64,000 nucleotides of DNA, from assembly GCA_947462875.1 (NCBI GenBank), contig CANHQJ010000016.1, positions 29,970 through 93,969 on the forward strand. The letters are read 5' to 3'. The DNA comes from Verrucomicrobiia bacterium. Lineage in GTDB: Bacteria > Verrucomicrobiota > Verrucomicrobiia > Verrucomicrobiales > Akkermansiaceae. Position numbers and translations under genes: made by a program. Each line of letters starts with the position of its first letter. The stretch's first letter is position 1. The notes under the pieces were generated by a model, which was not told the origin of the DNA, did not search any database, and was given only the letters and a program-made list of their open reading frames with translations. Of this stretch, positions 24,530 through 33,083 are shown one piece after another.

Positions 24530-26107
24530 TTACTTTTTCTTCTTGCGCAGGAAGGGGGGGATGTCGAGGTCATCGCCATCGATGAGCGTGGGCTCGGTAT
24601 TGGAGAAGCGTCCTCGCGAGCCGCCTTCAAACAACAATTCGTTTTGTTTGAATTTGGCACGTGTTTTCTCCAACAAATCACTCACATCGCTGGCACCCGG
24701 TTCTTCGCTCGCGGGGGTGGAGGTCCAGACTTCGGTCATTGGGTCTTCCTGTTGCATGGCCTCGCGCAAATCACGGGCTGCCGCCGCCACGGGATCTGCG
24801 GGTTTCTCGAGGATCGAGGAGAAATCCGCGGCGGGGGCGTCACCGGCATGATCGGGCTCGGCAAAGGGCTGCAGTTCGGGCGCGGAAATTTCCTCTTTTT
24901 GCCAGCCATCGAAAACCAATCCCTCGGGTCCGTTTTCTTGTTCTAGCACGATGGTGGGCTCTTCCGGCTCGGGAGCGAGAACGGGAATCGGCTCGGGTTC
25001 GGGAGCGGCGAAGGAGAAACTCTCGATCACGGGTTCCGGCTCTGGTTCCGCTGCTTTTTCCTCGAAGCCGAATCCGACACTGGGCTCCATGAGTGGTTGT
25101 TCCTCGGCGACGGGCGACGCGGGATTTTGCTGGAGTTTTTCCTCAGGCAAGGCGCTGATGAGCGTGATGCTCAGCGCGTCCTTCATCGATTCATCGATGG
25201 CCGCTCCGAACAGCACATGCGCCTTGGCGGGCACATACTTGACGAGCTTCTGCATCAGCAGCTCGATTTCATACAGTGTCAGATCTTCACCGCCGCAGAT
25301 GTGCACCAGCACCGATGCCGCTTCGCGCAGCAGCGCACCCTTGTCGAGCAGCGGGCTGGAAAGCGCGTTGGACAATGCCTTTGCCGCGCGATCCTTGCCC
25401 GTGGCCACGCCGGAGCCGAACAAACAGCGCGAGCGCGTGGTGCGCAGCGCGGTCATCAATTCATCCAGCCCCACATGAATCAGGCCCGGACGGATCACCA
25501 GGCGGATCACCGCCTTGATGCTATCGGAAATCATGCGATCGCCCGCCTGAAACGCCTCGTGAATGCCTTGTTTCGCCAGCACCAGTTCGCCCATGCGGTT
25601 GTTGTCAAAGACCACCAGGGCATTGCTCAGCACCGCCAGTTCGTTCAGCGAGGTCTGCGCCTGATCGCGGCGGCGCTGGCCCTCGAACGCAAAGGGCATG
25701 GTGGCGAACACCACGACAAACGCTCCCTCTTCCCGCGCGATGCGGGTGATGATGGGCGCGCCGCCTGAGCCGGTGCCACCGCCGAGACCGACGCAGAGGA
25801 AAATGATCTTGCGGCCCTTGATGGCCATGCGGATTTCCGCCTCCGCTTCCTGCGTGACTTTTTTCCCCAAATCCGGATCGCCCCCCGTGCCCAGGCCTTT
25901 GGTGAGATTGCGGCCGAGCTGGATGCGCTCGGCGGCCACCGATCCTGTGAGAGTGCGCACATCGGCATTGAGCGCCAGCATTTCCGCGCCGTCCATGCCA
26001 TCCAGCGCCACGCGGTCGAGCATGTTCGCACCGGCACCGCCGAGGCCGATGATTTTGACTTGCGACGAAGGAATCGTGTGTTGGGCGTTGCGAGGAAATT
26101 CGATCAT
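24530..26107 (-). CDS. ftsZ: Cell division protein FtsZ
   Basis: Tubulin-like GTPase that forms the division ring. Residues 1-320 are the conserved core with IIGLGGAGANMLDRV, the tubulin signature GGGTGSGGAP and the synergy-loop region (DELMTALRTTRSRCLFGSG). A 160-residue acidic linker rich in E and P (EPEPEPVIESFSFAAPEPEP) follows, then the C-terminal binding peptide DIPPFLR with a KKKK tail. At 525 residues it is longer than the usual 380-400 because of the linker. Last gene of the murCB-ddl-ftsQ-ftsA-ftsZ cluster, 12 bp after ftsA. Confidence 0.97.
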   Translation of the reverse strand: MIEFPRNAQHTIPSSQVKIIGLGGAGANMLDRVALDGMDGAEMLALNADVRTLTGSVAAERIQLGRNLTKGLGTGGDPDLGKKVTQEAEAEIRMAIKGRKIIFLCVGLGGGTGSGGAPIITRIAREEGAFVVVFATMPFAFEGQRRRDQAQTSLNELAVLSNALVVFDNNRMGELVLAKQGIHEAFQAGDRMISDSIKAVIRLVIRPGLIHVGLDELMTALRTTRSRCLFGSGVATGKDRAAKALSNALSSPLLDKGALLREAASVLVHICGGEDLTLYEIELLMQKLVKYVPAKAHVLFGAAIDESMKDALSITLISALPEEKLQQNPASPVAEEQPLMEPSVGFGFEEKAAEPEPEPVIESFSFAAPEPEPIPVLAPEPEEPTIVLEQENGPEGLVFDGWQKEEISAPELQPFAEPDHAGDAPAADFSSILEKPADPVAAAARDLREAMQQEDPMTEVWTSTPASEEPGASDVSDLLEKTRAKFKQNELLFEGGSRGRFSNTEPTLIDGDDLDIPPFLRKKKK

Positions 26108-26119
26108 GAGGAAAAGTTG

Positions 26120-27328
26120 TTAGGATTTGCGGCCAAAGGGCCAGAGCTTGCTGAGGAATCCGCCCTTTTGCATTTTTTCGATATCGGCCAATTGCGCGTA
26201 GCGGATCAGGCCCAGCGCGGTGGCGAATTGCGGGTCCTGGAAATTCGCCTGCACGCCGCTGATTTCGGATTTTTCCGCGCGATAGACCGATTGCCCGAAG
26301 ACCTGGTAGGCGAGCTTGTCGAGACCGTGCATGGTGCTGCTGCCGCCGGAAAGAATGATGCCCGTGCCGAGGCGCTCGATCGCACCGGCAGGCAGGCGTT
26401 TTTTGACCAGCGTGAGAATTTCCAGCATGCGCTGGCGGATCACCTCATTGAGCAATTCGCGTTTCACTTCCTGGTGCGTGAAGCCTTTTTCATCAAAGGG
26501 AATCTTGATGCCACCGACCGAGCGCGATTGATCGCCCGAGGCATCGCCCTCGCGGATTTTCAGCGCCTCCGCTTTGGAAAACGGCAGCTCGGTGAGCATG
26601 TGGATGTCGTTCGTGACGTGCTCGCCACCCGCGGCGATGCAGCCGGACGCGGCGATCGCGCCATTCAGATAGAGCGCGTAGTCGGTCGTGCCGCCACCGA
26701 TGTCGATCAACAAGGCACCGCGTTCGCGCTCGCTGCGGTTGAGCGCATACTGCGCCGTGGCGATGGGGGCGAACACCACGTCATCGACTTCCATTTGCAG
26801 CTCACGCGCGCACTTGATGCTGTTCTGAATGCGCGTGCCGATGCCGTAGACCACGTGATAATCGGACTCCAGCGTTTTGCCGAAGAGTCCCACGGGGCTC
26901 GAATTGTGCTCGAAGGCATCCACGCGGTAGTGCCGGGGAATCGTGTGCAGGAAAACATTTTCCTCGCCGATGCTCACCCCCTTGGCGATCTGTTCGGCCT
27001 CTTTCAAATGTTCCGGGCGGATCTGTTTTTCCTTATCGGGCAGGCGATAGGTTCCGGTATTGTTCATGCCGACAAAATGCGCTCCCGTGACCGAGAGAAA
27101 CACACTGCCGATCTCGACATCGCTCGATTCCTCCGCCTTGTGACGGGCCTCCTCGACGCAGGCGCGGATTTTCGAATAGTCGCAAATTTCCCCCTTGCGC
27201 ACGCCTGCTGATTTCGCGGTGCCGATGCCGAGAATTTTCACGGAACCATCCGACTTCACTTCCCCCACCAGCATGCAGACCTTGCTGGTGCCGATTTCGA
27301 GTGCTACATGAATTTTGGCGCGTGCCAT
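26120..27328 (-). CDS. ftsA: Cell division protein FtsA
   Basis: Actin-like membrane tether for FtsZ, 402 residues. Visible motifs: ALEIGTSKVCMLVGEV (phosphate 1), VTGAHFVGMNN, IDIGGGTTDYALYLNG (phosphate 2), LSGGSSTMHGLDKLAYQVFG (adenosine). The C-terminal end is short and basic (GGFLSKLWPFGRKS), compatible with an amphipathic membrane-targeting helix. I start at MARAKIHVALEIG (27328), 19 bp after ftsQ. The longer open frame to 27397 overlaps ftsQ. Confidence 0.96.
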   Translation of the reverse strand: MARAKIHVALEIGTSKVCMLVGEVKSDGSVKILGIGTAKSAGVRKGEICDYSKIRACVEEARHKAEESSDVEIGSVFLSVTGAHFVGMNNTGTYRLPDKEKQIRPEHLKEAEQIAKGVSIGEENVFLHTIPRHYRVDAFEHNSSPVGLFGKTLESDYHVVYGIGTRIQNSIKCARELQMEVDDVVFAPIATAQYALNRSERERGALLIDIGGGTTDYALYLNGAIAASGCIAAGGEHVTNDIHMLTELPFSKAEALKIREGDASGDQSRSVGGIKIPFDEKGFTHQEVKRELLNEVIRQRMLEILTLVKKRLPAGAIERLGTGIILSGGSSTMHGLDKLAYQVFGQSVYRAEKSEISGVQANFQDPQFATALGLIRYAQLADIEKMQKGGFLSKLWPFGRKS

Positions 27329-27347
27329 GGTGATGAGGAAAAAACAG

Positions 27348-28298
27348 TTAGGGTTGCCCGGTGGCGTGCACGCCTGCCGGACCTTGCGGGCGGACACGCA
27401 ACGGTGCCTGGGAATCGTTGGAGCGCAGGATCACCGGGAGATTGCGCTCGGGAATCAAGTTGATGCTGGCGATGTGCAGGCCTTTTTCACTCGCGTGTTT
27501 CATCGACAGGAGCAGGTTTTCCATTTGCACCTGATGGTCCTCGAGGCCGAAAATCGCCTCGATGCCATCGCGCGTCCATACCTTCATCGCCCACGGCTGA
27601 TAGGGCTCCACGCTGTCGATCCAGGGCAGGCTCGATTTCGTCGCTTGCTCGGCCATCGTCAGCAATCGCAAGGATCGCTTCATCGTTTTGGACTCGATGC
27701 ATTGCCCCGGCACCAGCAGCGCCGCTTCTTCCGCCGCGACCACGATCACGGGCAAAACCACGGCGGCATCGTATTGCATGGCGGGGCAAGGATAGAGCAC
27801 GCCCTCGCGATCGATCAGATAGCCTTTTTCCCGCGATCTCCCCTCCATCTGGCGCGCGCGGCACTCGATCCACGCGAAGGGCTGGCGCACGGTCACATCG
27901 ATGCTGATCGTGCCCGGCAGCTCCCGCTTCACCATCACCGAGGTGATTTCCGGACGAGCGCGCAGGCGTTCCTCCACCTGGCTCAGGGAAATGCCGAAAA
28001 TGCTCTTGTTCAGCGGGATCTCCGCGATCGATACCACATCCGATTCATCGAAGGCATTGTTCGGCGACAGTTTGATCACCCGCAGTTCATACTTCGGATT
28101 TTCCAAAAAGTTTTTTTTCCCGTAGTCCCAAATGGCATAGCCCGCACCACCCACGAGGGCGAAAATGAAGGCGAATTTGAACAAACGCATCAGCCATTTC
28201 AGCGTGGTATACCAGAAAATCCGCGGCGAATAGATGCGCGCCTGGAGCACCCGCGAGCGGTTTTTCGGAAGGACTCTTGTTGTTCTACGGCGCGGCAT
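27348..28298 (-). CDS. ftsQ: Cell division protein FtsQ
   Basis: Single-pass inner-membrane divisome protein, 316 residues. A basic N-terminus (MPRRRTTRVLPKNRSR) precedes the membrane helix LFKFAFIFALVGGAGYAIWD (residues about 39-58), then a POTRA domain (YELRVIKLSPNNAFDESDVV ... RPEITSVMVKRELPGTISID) and the beta domain. Spacing to ddl upstream is 2 bp and to ftsA downstream 19 bp, so a tight operon. Confidence 0.92.
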   Translation of the reverse strand: MPRRRTTRVLPKNRSRVLQARIYSPRIFWYTTLKWLMRLFKFAFIFALVGGAGYAIWDYGKKNFLENPKYELRVIKLSPNNAFDESDVVSIAEIPLNKSIFGISLSQVEERLRARPEITSVMVKRELPGTISIDVTVRQPFAWIECRARQMEGRSREKGYLIDREGVLYPCPAMQYDAAVVLPVIVVAAEEAALLVPGQCIESKTMKRSLRLLTMAEQATKSSLPWIDSVEPYQPWAMKVWTRDGIEAIFGLEDHQVQMENLLLSMKHASEKGLHIASINLIPERNLPVILRSNDSQAPLRVRPQGPAGVHATGQP

Positions 28299-28300
28299 CG

Positions 28301-29218
28301 TTACGAACGTAACTTTACCGAAATATCAGCAATTCGTAAACATAAATCCCCGAAAGGGATTCCTTTTGCGGCGGCGGCTTTGGGCAAAAGGCTGGTCTCG
28401 GTCATGCCGGGAATGGTGTTCGCCTCCAGCACGTAGGGGCGGTTTTGCGCATCGAGCAGCACATCCACGCGGGAATAGACCTCGATCCCCAGCGCCTTGT
28501 GCGCGGCGACGGCGGCGCGCTGCACCGCGCGGGTGGTTTCCTCATCAAGATCGGCGGGGCAGTAGTAGTCGCTGCCATCGCCCCCGCTCATCCACGGGTA
28601 CTTGTTGCTCATGTCGTAAAATCCACTGCGCGGCGCGATGTGGACGATGGGCAGCGCCTCGCCGTCCAGCACGCCGACGGTCAGCTCTTTCCCTGCGATG
28701 TATTGCTCCACCAAAATGTCATTGCCATAGCGCGCGGCATCGTCCATTGCCTTCATCGCGTCTTCTTCCTTCAGCACGATGTGCACGCCCACGCTCGATC
28801 CCTCACGCGGCGGCTTCACCACAAACGGCACCGGCATTTTCGGCAAACGCACGCCGTTCGTGACATCGATGATTTCCGCCGCAGGCGTCGGCACCTCGGC
28901 GGCTAGGAATTTGTCCTTCGCGAGATTTTTGTCAAAGGCCACGCGGCTGCTGTTCACTCCCGCACCCGTGTACGGCATGCCTTTTTTTTCCAACAAAGCC
29001 TGCAAGGTCCCGTCCTCGCCGAAGGTGCCGTGGATCACGTTGAAACACAGCCCCGTGCCCTCGGGCAGCGTGAAATCCGGCCCTTCCACATCCACCGCCT
29101 CGGCGCGATAGCCCTTTTCCTGCAAGGCCTTGACGACCGCCGCGCCCGAAGCCAACGAAACTTTTCTCTCCGATCCGGGTCCGCCCATGAGAACGGCAAT
29201 GAGTGTGTTATTGTCCAT
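28301..29218 (-). CDS. ddl: D-alanine--D-alanine ligase
   Basis: ATP-grasp enzyme that makes the D-Ala-D-Ala dipeptide for peptidoglycan. The 305-residue protein has the N-terminal GGPGSERKVSLASG, VIHGTFGEDGTLQALLE, the ATP-binding loop VKPPREGSSVGVHIV and the metal-binding end VLEANTIPGMTETSLLPKAA. It is now the first gene after the islet at 29219-30586, separated from its normal upstream partner murCB, and must rely on a promoter in that islet; a candidate is at 29459-29488. Confidence 0.96.
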   Translation of the reverse strand: MDNNTLIAVLMGGPGSERKVSLASGAAVVKALQEKGYRAEAVDVEGPDFTLPEGTGLCFNVIHGTFGEDGTLQALLEKKGMPYTGAGVNSSRVAFDKNLAKDKFLAAEVPTPAAEIIDVTNGVRLPKMPVPFVVKPPREGSSVGVHIVLKEEDAMKAMDDAARYGNDILVEQYIAGKELTVGVLDGEALPIVHIAPRSGFYDMSNKYPWMSGGDGSDYYCPADLDEETTRAVQRAAVAAHKALGIEVYSRVDVLLDAQNRPYVLEANTIPGMTETSLLPKAAAAKGIPFGDLCLRIADISVKLRS

Positions 29219-29434
29219 GATGTGAAGTGGTGAAAATCGAGTGCGGCAAAACGCTGCAATGCCGACGAGCGTAGGAAGGAAACGTCTGCCATGCGAGCAA
29301 AAATTGTGTGACTATGCCTGGAAATCGGCGCGTCTCGCCTGTCTCGGCAAACGGTCTTCCAGCCTTTTTTTAAGGCATCCACTCGTTTCATAAATTAGCT
29401 ACGACCAATCGTCTCACTAAAATAAATCAGATCA

Positions 29435-29462
29435 TTGACATAAAAAATTTTATTCCTAATTA
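29435..29462 (+). promoter_or_regulatory. Candidate promoter of the broken gene in the dcw islet
   Basis: TTGACA (29435-29440), 16 bases, TAATTA (29457-29462). The ATG of the interrupted gene is 12 bp further on. The surroundings are much richer in A+T than neighbouring DNA. Confidence 0.4.
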
Positions 29463-29488
29463 TAGGTTACAACATGACATTGACTCAA
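29459..29488 (-). promoter_or_regulatory. Candidate outward promoter towards ddl-ftsQ-ftsA-ftsZ
   Basis: On the minus strand TTGAGT (29488-29483), an 18-base spacer and a perfect TATAAT (29464-29459). The ddl ATG is about 240 bp downstream. It overlaps the opposite-strand promoter of the broken islet gene. Confidence 0.45.
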
Positions 29489-29838
29489 TATTTACAGAGC
29501 CAAGGGTTAAAGCAGAAAGTTATCGATGACTTTCTCCCTTACGTAGCTCCGCATGGGGAAAGCGGATTTTTTTGAGGATCGCAACAATTTGGCTCTCTGT
29601 GTATTGGCTCTTTTTCATCGTTTCGTTTGCTTTCTAGACACCAAAACCTCTCATTTCAATCTGTTTCACCTGCGGGGACTCTTACAGTGCCGTATTCTAT
29701 ATTTCTCTGGAGTATTTGGCCGCTAACTACCCAGTGGAGGAAATGGTCGTTCAGGTGGCCGAATCGCCATCTGAATGGATCAGTAAGGTTAGTGAAGATG
29801 ATTTTCCCTATGATTACTGCGAGGCCAGTTCCCGATAA
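29474..29838 (+). pseudogene. Small gene interrupted by an IS remnant
   Basis: The N-terminal part (MTLTQYLQSQGLKQKVIDDF and the following LPYVAPHGESG) reads in frame to a T-run at 29567-29573, where IS sequence begins and brings a TGA. On the far side of the IS remnant a frame resumes at 29687 with AVFYISLEYLAANYPVEEMV and ends ASSR-stop at 29838. Both halves look like genuine protein (acidic, helical, no low complexity). Joined they would give roughly 80-90 residues. I do not recognise the family. Sequence between the halves is the 116-bp remnant. Confidence 0.7.
29571..29686 (-). mobile_element. IS3-family end fragment (116 bp)
   Basis: Identical, base for base by my reading, to the reverse complement of 62783-62898, the left end of the complete IS at the right of the window. 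It contains the terminal inverted repeat ending CGGGGACTCTTACA and the first 16 codons of orfA, then stops abruptly at a T-run. The rest of the element is missing, so this is a deletion remnant. The perfect identity implies it is young. Confidence 0.9.
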
Positions 29839-29886
29839 ATTTCTGTGAACTCGCAAAACTAGGCCCAAAACCAATCCGATTTCGCC

Positions 29887-29921
29887 TTACGATTTGACAA
29901 AAATCGTAATGCGACTACAAT
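29887..29921 (+). promoter_or_regulatory. Toxin-antitoxin promoter with overlapping operator
   Basis: Perfect inverted repeat TTACGATTT (29887-29895) and AAATCGTAA (29901-29909) around a five-base centre. The -35 TTGACA (29894-29899) lies in the centre of the palindrome and the -10 TACAAT (29916-29921) follows after 16 bases. The antitoxin ATG begins six bases after the -10, so the transcript should be leaderless. This is a typical geometry for antitoxin autorepression. Confidence 0.75.
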
Positions 29922-29927
29922 GCCGCC

Positions 29928-30170
29928 ATGCTCATCAAAGTCACCAGCAAACGACAAGTCACCTTCCCCGCCGCGGTCCTGGACGCTCTCGGCGCGACGC
30001 CGGGCTGCCATCTGGAACTTCAACCATGCGACAAGGGCTTCCTGCTAAGGGCGCACAGGATTGATCGTTCGAAGCTCGCTCCGCTGCGCCAGCAGATCAA
30101 AAAGAACCACAAGGCGTTTGACCTCGAAGCGTTCCGCAACCAAGGCCATGAACCATCATTACGGGATTGA
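29928..30170 (+). CDS. AbrB/MazE-type antitoxin
   Basis: 80 residues. The N-terminal SpoVT-AbrB swapped-hairpin domain (MLIKVTSKRQVTFPAAVLDA; LGATPGCHLELQPCDKGFLL) binds DNA, and the basic/acidic C-terminus (HKAFDLEAFRNQGHEPSLRD) should block the toxin. The gene lies directly under a palindromic operator-promoter. Its last 23 bp overlap the PIN toxin gene. It belongs to the foreign-looking islet that splits the murCB-ddl junction. Confidence 0.82.
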   Translation: MLIKVTSKRQVTFPAAVLDALGATPGCHLELQPCDKGFLLRAHRIDRSKLAPLRQQIKKNHKAFDLEAFRNQGHEPSLRD

Positions 30171-30549
30171 TACCTCGGTATTTGTGCGACTGCTCACAGG
30201 CCATCCCGAGGCGGAATATGAGAAAACCGTTCACCGTTTCGAGGAGAGGCTGAGAAAAGAGCCAGAAGCAGAATTTTTTGTCTCCAATCAAGTGATCGGA
30301 GAAGCTTACATCGCTCTTCAGCATCACTATGCCATCAGCAAACCCGCCGCTAAATCTGCCATGTGCCATGTGTTCACAAGCGGCCTGTGCTCGCCACTGA
30401 ACGGAGCATCGGTGATCGAAGTTCTTCAAACTGACCATAGTTGCGGACTGCTCGATCGATTGATTGCCAATGACTACGACAAGTGTGGCATGAAAGTCCT
30501 GACCAATGACTTGAAAATGAGCCGTCTTCCGTCTGCGCAGAAACTGTGA
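30148..30549 (+). CDS. PIN-domain toxin
   Basis: 133-residue PIN ribonuclease starting MNHHYGIDTSVFVRLLTGHP, with the first catalytic Asp in GIDTSVF, a Glu in QVIGEAYIAL and further acidic residues in GLLDRLIANDYDKCG and VLTNDLKM. VapC-like, paired with an AbrB-type antitoxin rather than an RHH one. The start ATG lies inside the antitoxin gene. It converges on murCB across 37 bp that hold a hairpin. Confidence 0.82.
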   Translation: MNHHYGIDTSVFVRLLTGHPEAEYEKTVHRFEERLRKEPEAEFFVSNQVIGEAYIALQHHYAISKPAAKSAMCHVFTSGLCSPLNGASVIEVLQTDHSCGLLDRLIANDYDKCGMKVLTNDLKMSRLPSAQKL

Positions 30550-30557
30550 GAGGCTAA

Positions 30558-30576
30558 GGCAGGCAAGATGCCTGCC
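30558..30576. repeat. Short hairpin between the PIN toxin and murCB
   Basis: Eight-base stem GGCAGGCA with TGCCTGCC and a three-base loop. It has no T-run on either strand, so it may be a small REP-type palindrome rather than a classical terminator; it sits between convergent genes. Confidence 0.55.
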
Positions 30577-30586
30577 CTACGTTCGA

Positions 30587-32893
30587 TCAAAACGTCGCCT
30601 CATCTTCGCCGATGATTTTGACTTCCATCTCCATCTCGATGCCGCGTTCCTGACGGGCTTTGTCGCGGATTTCCTCCACGAGGGCGAGGATGTCGCGGGT
30701 GTGGGCGCCGCCGGTGTTGACGATGAAATTTCCGTGCACGGTGGAGACTTCCGCTTTGCCGTGGCGCGTGCCTTTGAGGCCGAGTTCATCGACCAATTTT
30801 CCCGCGGGCACGGGCTCGGGGTTCTTGAACATACAGCCGGCGCTGGCGGCGACGGGCTGCGACGTGCGGCGTTTGTTGCGCGACGCATCCCAGCGCGCCT
30901 GGATGTTCTCGGCGGTATCGGGCGGGCCGGTGAGGGTCACTTCCAAGGCAAAATTTCTTCGCAGCAATGGCACGTTGCGGTAATCGACTTCCACATCCTC
31001 GCGGGCGAGGGTGCGGATCTGGCCTTCTTCATCGAGAAAGGTCACATCGACGACTTGATCAAACATCTCGATGCCCATGGCTCCCGCATTCATGCGCAGC
31101 GCTCCGCCGACGTTGCCGGGAATGCCTTCCATCCACTCGAAGTTGCCGAGACCCGCCGCCTGTGCCACGCTGGCGACTTTTTTCAAGCGCGCGCCCGCCC
31201 CGGCGATGACCTTGCCATTCTCCACACGCACATCGGAAAAGACCCCGCCGCTCGGGTGAATCACCGCGCCGCGGATGCCGCCATCGCGCACTAACAGATT
31301 CGAGCCGCGCCCGATCACGCGCACCGGAATGCCGCGTTCGCGACAATAGCCGACCGCCTCCGCAAACGCGCGGAAACTGTGCGGCTCCAACCAGAACTGC
31401 GCCGGTCCGCCGACCAGCATGGTCGTATGCCGACGCATCGGCTCGTAGAGTTTGCCGGACATTTCCTCGGTGGGCACGAGGCGCAGGATTTCCTCCAGAA
31501 TTTTCAAATCCTCCGCGATGCGCGTGCCGGCTTCGTGCACGTTGCCCGCGCCGAGTGTGATCAATAGATCGCCGGGCTCCAACGCATTGCCGACCTCATA
31601 GTGCGCGGTGGCGACGAGTGGCGTGGATTTCACGCGTGTGTCGCCGTGGCGCTGCATCGCATCGAGCAAAGTCAGCCCGCTGATGCCTTCGATGGGCTTT
31701 TCACTGGCGGCATAGACATCGGTGAGGAACACCAGATCCGCGGCTTGCAGCACCTTGCCGAAATCATCCGCCAAGGCCTGCGTGCGGGTGTAGCGGTGCG
31801 GCTGAAACAACACCACCACGCGATTCGGCTTGAGCGAACGCGAGGTTTGTAGCGTGGCCGCGAGCTCGGTGGGGTGATGGCCGTAGTCATCGACGATGCG
31901 GAAATCGCGCGAGAGATACTTCGTTTCGAAACGCCGTTTCGCTCCGGCAAAAGTAGAGAGAGCCCGCGCGATCAGCGGGAAACTCGCACCCACGCCATCG
32001 GCGAGGGCAATCGCGCCGAGCGCATTGAGCACGTTGTGCCGGCCCGGGATGCCGAGCTCGATATTGCCTAACAACTCGCCATCGCGCACGACGGAAAACG
32101 CCGTGGATCCGCGCAGCTCGCGGACGTCAGTGGCGACATAGTTCGCATTGTCCCAGCCATAGGAAACGGCATTCGCCCGACCCACCTGCAAGCGCGTGGC
32201 GACAGGACACTCCTTGCAATAAACGATGCGCCCACGGGTCTGATCCAACAATTTTTTGAAGACCTCGCAGATGTGATCGAGATCGCGGTAGTAATCGAGA
32301 TGCTCCGGCTCCACATTGAGCACGATGGAACATTCGGGTTCATAGAGGGCCAGTGTGCCATCGCTTTCATCGCCCTCCGCGACCATGTAGCTGCCCTCTT
32401 CCTCCCAGCGCGCATTGCTGCCCAGCACGGGAATTTCCGCACCGACGTAGTGGCTCGGCTTGATCCCCGCCTCGCGCAAAATGTGCGCCGTCATCGAGGA
32501 AGTCGTCGTCTTGCCATGCGTGCCGGAAATGACGATGCCCTTTTTGGTATGCAAAATGGCCGCGAGGCACTCGGCACGACGAAGCAACGGAATGCCCGCC
32601 GCAGTCGCCGCGGCGTACGCGGGATTTTCTGGGCGAATCGCCGAGCTATAGACCACGAGGTCCACGCCATCGACGGCCTCCGCGCTGTGCGGAGAAGAAA
32701 ATTGCAGACCCACGCCTTGCAGCCGCTCCGTTTCCGAGCTCGTCACCCGGTCCGAGCCACTGACGCGATGCCCCATGCCCATCAGCAGCAACGCCAGACC
32801 GCTCATGCCCGAGCCCGCCACGCCGATGAGATGCACGCGCAAGGGTTTTTCCTTCTGCGTCAGTTGACGGCTCCAGTCATTGATATCGGTCAT
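30587..32893 (-). CDS. murCB: MurC-MurB fusion: UDP-N-acetylmuramate--L-alanine ligase / UDP-MurNAc dehydrogenase
   Basis: 768 residues with two complete enzymes of peptidoglycan precursor synthesis. Residues about 1-470 are MurC: HLIGVAGSGMSGLALLLMG, the ATP loop SGTHGKTTTSSM, VEPEHLDYY and DDYGHHPTE. Residues about 475-768 are MurB: FAD-binding VIGRGSNLLVRDGGIRG, GIPGNVGGALRMNAGA, the catalytic SAGCMFKNP and a C-terminal AHTRDILALVEEI. I start at MTDINDWSRQ (32893). MurB acts before MurC in the pathway, so the fusion order is reversed relative to metabolic order. Such fusions are known in Verrucomicrobia and Chlamydiae (MurC-Ddl in the latter). Confidence 0.96.
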   Translation of the reverse strand: MTDINDWSRQLTQKEKPLRVHLIGVAGSGMSGLALLLMGMGHRVSGSDRVTSSETERLQGVGLQFSSPHSAEAVDGVDLVVYSSAIRPENPAYAAATAAGIPLLRRAECLAAILHTKKGIVISGTHGKTTTSSMTAHILREAGIKPSHYVGAEIPVLGSNARWEEEGSYMVAEGDESDGTLALYEPECSIVLNVEPEHLDYYRDLDHICEVFKKLLDQTRGRIVYCKECPVATRLQVGRANAVSYGWDNANYVATDVRELRGSTAFSVVRDGELLGNIELGIPGRHNVLNALGAIALADGVGASFPLIARALSTFAGAKRRFETKYLSRDFRIVDDYGHHPTELAATLQTSRSLKPNRVVVLFQPHRYTRTQALADDFGKVLQAADLVFLTDVYAASEKPIEGISGLTLLDAMQRHGDTRVKSTPLVATAHYEVGNALEPGDLLITLGAGNVHEAGTRIAEDLKILEEILRLVPTEEMSGKLYEPMRRHTTMLVGGPAQFWLEPHSFRAFAEAVGYCRERGIPVRVIGRGSNLLVRDGGIRGAVIHPSGGVFSDVRVENGKVIAGAGARLKKVASVAQAAGLGNFEWMEGIPGNVGGALRMNAGAMGIEMFDQVVDVTFLDEEGQIRTLAREDVEVDYRNVPLLRRNFALEVTLTGPPDTAENIQARWDASRNKRRTSQPVAASAGCMFKNPEPVPAGKLVDELGLKGTRHGKAEVSTVHGNFIVNTGGAHTRDILALVEEIRDKARQERGIEMEMEVKIIGEDEATF

Positions 32894-33083
32894 GGGAAAT
32901 GGGGTAGGCGAGAATGTGGGAAAACGTGCCGCAAGGCGTATCACCCACCCCACCGGACCGCAAGCCGAAAGCGGGGCAAGTCAGGAGCGGGAAATTGCCA
33001 TCGCTTTTCCCCCCGCTTCGCATAAAATCACCCATCCCGTTTTTCCCCTTTGATCTTCGGCGGTTTTGACCTATCCTACGCGC

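Noticed and set aside
32273..33025. Long plus-strand ORF across the murCB start
   Set aside because: It is antisense to the well-supported MurC domain. Such long shadow frames are expected at this GC content.
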